DNA of 9,278 nucleotides from NCBI GenBank assembly GCA_017645485.1, contig JAGCOI010000228.1, positions 1 to 9,278 of the forward strand, in the 5' to 3' direction. Below the pieces are notes generated by a model, which made no database searches, was not told where the DNA came from, and was given only the letters and a program-made list of their open reading frames with translations. Position 1 is the stretch's first letter. Each line of letters begins with the position of its first letter. The stretch is from Alphaproteobacteria bacterium. Lineage in GTDB: Bacteria > Pseudomonadota > Alphaproteobacteria > RF32 > CAG-239. Positions 6,116 through 9,278 of the stretch are shown here, piece after piece. Position numbers and translations under genes: made by a program.

Positions 6116-6168
6116 GATTTGTAACATTTGCCGCGCTTCGCTGCCGCTTGCTTGCAAATTAACAAATC
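6116..6168. repeat. 53-nt imperfect inverted repeat with GC-rich core
   Basis: GATTTGT (6116-6122) pairs with ACAAATC (6162-6168), and ATTTGC (6126-6131) with GCAAAT (6154-6159), giving 13 bp interrupted by a small internal loop (AAC against TA). The 22-base apex (6132-6153) is strikingly GC-rich for this window. The element lies between the barrel-gene terminator and the tRNA terminator and has no T-run. It could be a dispersed palindromic repeat of the REP or Rickettsia-palindromic-element kind, or a small structured RNA. A single copy was noticed in this window. Confidence 0.5.
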
Positions 6169-6180
6169 TGCGCCTCACAC

Positions 6181-6211
6181 AAAAAAAAGATGACGTTAAG
6201 TCATCTTTTTT
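6181..6211 (-). terminator. Intrinsic terminator of tRNA-Lys
   Basis: GATGAC (6189-6194) and GTCATC (6200-6205) pair around GTTAA. Eight A (6181-6188) and six T (6206-6211) flank the stem and can extend it. On the minus strand the A-run becomes the T-tail, 2 bases after the tRNA CCA end. The T-run on the plus side makes it look bidirectional. Confidence 0.88.
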
Positions 6212-6213
6212 AT

Positions 6214-6289
6214 TGGTGAGCCCGGCGGGATTTGAACCCACGACCCTTTGATTAAAAGTCAAATGCTCTACCGACTGAGCTACGAGCCC
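6214..6289 (-). tRNA. tRNA-Lys (anticodon UUU)
   Basis: A complete 76-base cloverleaf on the minus strand. The acceptor arm GGGCTCG pairs with CGGGCTC (two G-U pairs), followed by A73 and an encoded CCA. The D-arm is GCTC/GAGC. The anticodon arm TTTGA/TCAAA encloses the loop CTTTTAA with TTT at the anticodon positions. The T-arm GTGGG/CCCGC carries TTCAAAT. It decodes AAA and AAG. The promoter and terminator on either side show that it is transcribed alone. Confidence 0.98.
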
Positions 6290-6305
6290 CTCGCCAATGA
6301 GTGGA

Positions 6306-6334
6306 TATATAAAAGATAAAAAAACCGATGTCAA
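6306..6334 (-). promoter_or_regulatory. Promoter of tRNA-Lys
   Basis: On the minus strand a perfect TTGACA (6334-6329), a 17-base spacer and TATATA (6311-6306) predict a start near 6299, about 10 bases ahead of the mature tRNA 5' end at 6289. Confidence 0.8.
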
Positions 6335-6378
6335 TAAAAAAGTTAAAAAAAACAAAAATAGTGTTTATTTCTTAATAA

Positions 6379-6408
6379 TTGTGTGCTAAAGTAGCCTCAA
6401 TTTTAGAT
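6379..6408 (+). promoter_or_regulatory. Weak candidate promoter for the 105-aa protein gene
   Basis: TTGTGT (6379-6384), an 18-base spacer and TTAGAT (6403-6408). Both boxes are only moderate matches. It is offered because the gene needs a promoter here: the tRNA upstream is on the other strand and the barrel gene is terminated. Confidence 0.3.
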
Positions 6409-6435
6409 ATTAACGAATTTGTATAAGAGGTTAAA

Positions 6436-6753
6436 ATGGCTGAAAATACAACTCAGGACGAAAGAAGCCGCTATGATATTTTGCAAAATGAAAGAGGCGA
6501 GATTTTAATTATCATAAAAGAACGTAAAGGTCCTGCGGAAAATCCTATCTTTGTGTATGACGGCACACAATATGCGCTTTTATATCGTTCTCATGAAAGT
6601 TCGGTGTTTTTTGATGATATTGCCGAAGGTGCTCATGAACCCTTAAAGGCTGTTGATATCTTACATGTTGTTGAAATTTCCGATGATGATGTTGTGCGAG
6701 AATATAAAGCGCCCGTCAAAATCGTTAAAGATGTTAAAGCACTGATGGACTAA
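6436..6753 (+). CDS. Conserved-looking small soluble protein of unknown function
   Basis: I do not recognise this 105-residue acidic protein. It has no signal peptide or membrane segment. A polar N-terminus (1-13) is followed by beta-rich segments: YDILQNERGEILIIIKE at 13-29, ENPIFVYDGTQYALLYR at 35-51, SSVFFDDI at 55-62 and DILHVVEISDDDVVREYKAP at 73-92. A final lysine-rich helix follows. The pattern suggests a compact all-beta fold with an exposed acidic turn (SDDD). The start is well supported: AAGAGG (6425-6430) lies 5 bases before the ATG. It is followed at once by an intrinsic terminator and then, after 17 bases, by the NuoL-like gene, so it is mainly a single-gene transcript but may share partial read-through with that pair. 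Confidence 0.75.
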   Translation: MAENTTQDERSRYDILQNERGEILIIIKERKGPAENPIFVYDGTQYALLYRSHESSVFFDDIAEGAHEPLKAVDILHVVEISDDDVVREYKAPVKIVKDVKALMD

Positions 6754-6764
6754 AGCAAAAACTT

Positions 6765-6790
6765 TTAAGGGCGACAGCCCTTAATTTTTT
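6765..6790 (+). terminator. Intrinsic terminator or attenuator ahead of the NuoL-like gene
   Basis: TTAAGGGC (6765-6772) and GCCCTTAA (6777-6784) form an 8-bp perfect stem with a GACA loop, followed by six T (6785-6790). Only 17 bases separate it from the next ATG, too few for a promoter downstream of it. It therefore either limits read-through into the next genes or overlaps their control. Confidence 0.85.
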
Positions 6791-6807
6791 AAGATGAAAA
6801 GAATCGG

Positions 6808-8451
6808 ATGCTGCATGAAACACTTTTATATTTGCTTGCCATAGGGATTTTTTCTTTTGTACGCATACAAGAAAAATACATACCTTTTTTTTCGTTCGTG
6901 TTGACGCTTTTTGTTGTTCTTGTTTTTGCCTTTTTCTTAATGGATTTCAGATTTTTAGCCGAGTCGCCGTATGTTTTGGGTATCGATTCGTCTCAAGGCG
7001 GTAATATTAAACTCGATATTATTTCTTCAAGGCAGAATTATATGCTGATATTGCCCTTTTTTGTTAATACGCTTATTGCTTTGGGTAATAATTTGATTTT
7101 TAAATATGAAACACATAAAAAACATATGCTGTCGCTTTTCGTTTTTAACCTTATTTCTTTTATGATGCTGATTTGCGGCAATAACTTTATTCAATTTATG
7201 ACTTTTGTTTTTGTGATAGATATTATCAGTCAGCTTCTTATTTCGGATACAAATGCCGCCAAACGTTACAGCATTTATAATATTGTTGCGGATATGGGTA
7301 TTTTTTTAGTGCTCTCGATGCTTCACGGAAAACTTGTTAATTTAGATGTCGGCAATATTGCGCATTATTACGAAACGGGGCGACATCGCGATTTTATTAT
7401 GTTTGTTTTGATGTTCAGCTCTTTTGTGAAATTCGGATTGTTCTTATTTCAGGGGTATTGGCTTGATTTAAGAAGCGCCAAGTTTCATGCACTTTATTTT
7501 CTGACTTATCTGTCAACACCGATGGCCGCTTTGATTCTGTTTATTAAATTTTATCCGATTTTGGTTGTTTCACCCTCTTTTTTACCGCTTTTGAATACAA
7601 TGGTGGTTTTAAGTATGGTTTGGGGTGCCATCGGCGGTATTTTAAATCCGCAGATTAAAGAAAAATTTGTGTATTGCAATATGTTGTGTGTTGCTTTTTT
7701 GGTTAAACTCGTCGAAGCGGAAAATTTTATTTGGAACGAGGTGTTTTCAAGTGTTTTGGTTTGTTTGTTTATTTTTAATTTATGTTTTTATTATCTGCAT
7801 TTTGAAATTGATCGCGGTCATGGCAAAAATAAAGTGGGTATTATATCCGTTTTTGGCGGATTTACAGCGGTTTTGATTTGTTTGAGTATGTGTGCGGGTG
7901 CTTTATATACACCGCAAAATGCGGTTTGGATTATATCTTTTCTGAGTTTGTTTGTGCTTGTGGTTTCTCAAATTTTTGTTTTTTATATGCATAAACTGCA
8001 ACTTGAAGTGCATACGCCGTCTTCGGGTTTGAGAACTTTTTGTATGATGGGATTGTCTTTTATTTTGCTCTGCTATGTGGCTTTTTTATACAGGCAATAT
8101 GCTTTTGCTTCGTGTTTTACAATGAGTGCGTTTTTGTTTTTATATTTTTTCAGTCCGCTTAAAATCGGGGATTTCGGTAAAAATTTTTATACGCATGTTT
8201 CTCATGTTGATTTGTTTGCGCTGTTTTATGAAAAATGTATTTTACCGCCTATCAGACATGCCGGTGTTTTCGCAAATATTTTTATTGATTTTATCTTTTT
8301 GGAGCGAACATTATTGCCTTTATTTTTAATGATAAATAAAGGGGTGGCAAAAATATACGGCCGCGTCAGCAGATTTGGTTTTTTGTATTATTTTTTATGC
8401 AGCGTTATCGGCATTTTAACGGTGTTTTATTTTGTGTATAAGGCGGTGTAA
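6808..8451 (+). CDS. Divergent NuoL-like (proton-conducting antiporter family) membrane protein
   Basis: A 547-residue polytopic inner-membrane protein with about 14-17 hydrophobic segments. It resembles complex I subunit NuoL and the Mrp antiporters. NNFIQFMTFVFVIDIISQLL (125-144) aligns without gaps to the NuoL TM5 signature ([20 protein letters not shown]). The following NIVADMG (158-164) matches NRVGDFG. FVKFG at 206-210 keeps the TM7 lysine (K208). The C-terminus (about 466-507, VDLFALFYEKCILPPI) recalls the NuoL DELYDALVVRPL region, and a last membrane segment ends at about 545. The TM5 glutamate needed for proton pumping is Phe135, the conserved Trp is Val134, and the P.[23 protein letters not shown] stretch is not kept. 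It is therefore unlikely to be the canonical NuoL. The ATG at 6808 has only a weak ribosome site (GAAAAG). The stop is 1 base before the NuoM-like start. Ion and partner are unknown. Confidence 0.72.
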   Translation: MLHETLLYLLAIGIFSFVRIQEKYIPFFSFVLTLFVVLVFAFFLMDFRFLAESPYVLGIDSSQGGNIKLDIISSRQNYMLILPFFVNTLIALGNNLIFKYETHKKHMLSLFVFNLISFMMLICGNNFIQFMTFVFVIDIISQLLISDTNAAKRYSIYNIVADMGIFLVLSMLHGKLVNLDVGNIAHYYETGRHRDFIMFVLMFSSFVKFGLFLFQGYWLDLRSAKFHALYFLTYLSTPMAALILFIKFYPILVVSPSFLPLLNTMVVLSMVWGAIGGILNPQIKEKFVYCNMLCVAFLVKLVEAENFIWNEVFSSVLVCLFIFNLCFYYLHFEIDRGHGKNKVGIISVFGGFTAVLICLSMCAGALYTPQNAVWIISFLSLFVLVVSQIFVFYMHKLQLEVHTPSSGLRTFCMMGLSFILLCYVAFLYRQYAFASCFTMSAFLFLYFFSPLKIGDFGKNFYTHVSHVDLFALFYEKCILPPIRHAGVFANIFIDFIFLERTLLPLFLMINKGVAKIYGRVSRFGFLYYFLCSVIGILTVFYFVYKAV

Positions 8452-8452
8452 G

Positions 8453-9278
8453 ATGTCGATGAGTGCGTTGTTTTTGTATGTTATTTTAATTCCGTTGTTC
8501 GGAAGTCTGTTTGTTTTGCTTTCAAAACAAGATGACAATCAAACATGTAAAAACGGTGTGCATACGGCATTAATGACGATTTTGGTTAATATTTTACTTA
8601 TCTTCGGCTTGTTTTCGATGGTGGGACAGGAAACAGGGCGCGAAACAATTAAGTATTCTTTTGAGTTTTTGAAAATTATTCAATTTTCGTTCGGTGCGGA
8701 TGTTTTAACACTGTTGTTTATGTTGGGTTCACAGATGGCTATATTGGCAGGTGTGCTCGGTGTTACAGGCGAAAAACAAAATCAAAAGAAAATATTGGTT
8801 TATGCTTTGATGTATTTGTCATTTTTAAACGGATATTTCTTTGCGCTTGATATCATGTCCTTTTTTGTTTTTTTCACGTTGCAGATTTATCCGCTTTATA
8901 TGTTGATAGGTTTGTCTTTGCCGCAAAACAGGCATACGAATTTGGTTCGGCTTTGTGTGCACCATTTTTTGGGTGTGGCGTTGCTTTTTGTGGGGTGTGT
9001 TTTTATTTTAAGCTTAAAGCAAAATGATATTTTGCTGTCGCATATAGATAAGTTGCACCTATCATATAAAAAATCGATTATGGTTTGGGGCGGGTTGTTT
9101 TTTGCATTGATTTTACGTGTGCCGGTTTGGCCTTTTCATCATGCGTTGACTTCTGTTTGGACCGTTGTGAAAAATCCGCTTGCCTCAACGTGTCTTTATA
9201 TTTTGCCCTTAACGGGTATTTACGGTTTTATGCGCTGTTGGCCGCTCAATATTCCGTTTGAAATTTCGGTTTTATCAC
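8453..9278 (+). CDS. Divergent NuoM-like membrane protein, N-terminal part (3' end beyond window)
   Basis: The frame stays open for 275 codons to the right edge. About eight hydrophobic segments are visible. GADVLTLLFMLGSQMA (81-96) matches the region after the NuoM VDGISL motif. LDIMSFFVFFTLQIYPLYMLIG (132-153) aligns without gaps to LDLILFFVFFEAMLIPMYLLIG, so Thr142 stands where the essential TM5 glutamate (E. coli E144) should be. LRVPVWPFHH (221-230) matches VKVPLFPFHTWLP but has Arg222 for the TM7 lysine (E. coli K234) and lacks WLPDAH. GIYGFMR (255-261) matches GGYGLLR, and no lysine occurs after K240, so the TM8 lysine (E. coli K265) is also gone. The ATG is 1 base after the previous stop, and the AAGGCGG ribosome site is inside that gene, so the two are translationally coupled. 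The family call is firm at the motif level. The function as a proton pump is doubtful. Confidence 0.75.
   Translation, partial: MSMSALFLYVILIPLFGSLFVLLSKQDDNQTCKNGVHTALMTILVNILLIFGLFSMVGQETGRETIKYSFEFLKIIQFSFGADVLTLLFMLGSQMAILAGVLGVTGEKQNQKKILVYALMYLSFLNGYFFALDIMSFFVFFTLQIYPLYMLIGLSLPQNRHTNLVRLCVHHFLGVALLFVGCVFILSLKQNDILLSHIDKLHLSYKKSIMVWGGLFFALILRVPVWPFHHALTSVWTVVKNPLASTCLYILPLTGIYGFMRCWPLNIPFEISVLS

Noticed and set aside
6107..6355. Minus-strand open frame of 82 codons containing LVAQSVEHLTFNQRVVGSNPA
   Set aside because: This is the tRNA-Lys gene read as protein, a well-known annotation artefact. It also crosses the tRNA promoter and terminator.
7667..8329. Alternative-frame open stretches within the NuoL-like gene
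   Set aside because: Hydrophobic, T-rich coding sequence stays open in several frames; none has a supported start.
6808..9278. The pair as canonical nuoL and nuoM or as a DabB-DabA carbon uptake system
   Set aside because: Key catalytic charges of NuoL/NuoM are missing, and the second gene is itself a NuoM-type membrane protein, not the soluble zinc protein DabA.
1..9278. CRISPR arrays, insertion sequences, prophage genes or attachment sites at the tRNA
   Set aside because: No regularly spaced direct repeats, transposase or integrase motifs, or duplicated tRNA 3' end were seen in the window.

Overview
The window looks like AT-rich chromosomal DNA of a Gram-negative bacterium, most likely an alphaproteobacterium. 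The ruvA-ruvB-ybgC order is the usual alphaproteobacterial arrangement, and two proteins have signal peptides followed by outer-membrane beta-barrel sequence. The family-level placement is an inference. A host-associated or gut alphaproteobacterium would fit the base composition, but the sequence does not prove it.

Left arm (1-2333, minus strand): a compact operon reads ruvA, ruvB, ybgC, then a gene for a NADAR-domain protein that runs off the left edge. RuvAB is the Holliday-junction branch-migration motor and YbgC is a hot-dog thioesterase. tolQ commonly follows ybgC in this gene order, but here the NADAR gene does. ruvC is not directly upstream of ruvA. A divergent gene for an unrecognised 120-aa protein with an N-terminal membrane anchor sits there instead, with a near-consensus promoter, a long leader and its own terminator.

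Centre (3052-6053, plus strand): three genes, of which the second and third have recognisable promoters. The first encodes an OprB-like carbohydrate porin. The second encodes a fusion of a nucleoside 2-deoxyribosyltransferase-like domain to a calcineurin-type metallophosphoesterase. The third encodes a small 8-strand-type outer-membrane barrel whose predicted mRNA begins with a perfect stem-loop. A strong terminator ends this block.

Intergenic stretch 6054-6435: it holds the barrel-gene terminator, a 53-nt GC-rich imperfect inverted repeat, and on the minus strand a tRNA-Lys(UUU) with a good promoter and its own terminator. A weak plus-strand promoter candidate for the next gene follows.

Right arm (6436-9278, plus strand): an unrecognised 105-aa protein gene ends in a terminator. 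Only 17 bases later begins a translationally coupled pair of membrane-protein genes related to the proton-pumping subunits NuoL and NuoM of complex I. The second runs off the right edge. Both have lost charged residues thought to be essential for proton translocation: the TM5 glutamate in both, and the key lysines in the NuoM-like one. This pair is the most unusual thing in the window. It is either a repurposed antiporter-like complex or part of a divergent respiratory or ion-transport module whose other genes lie to the right.
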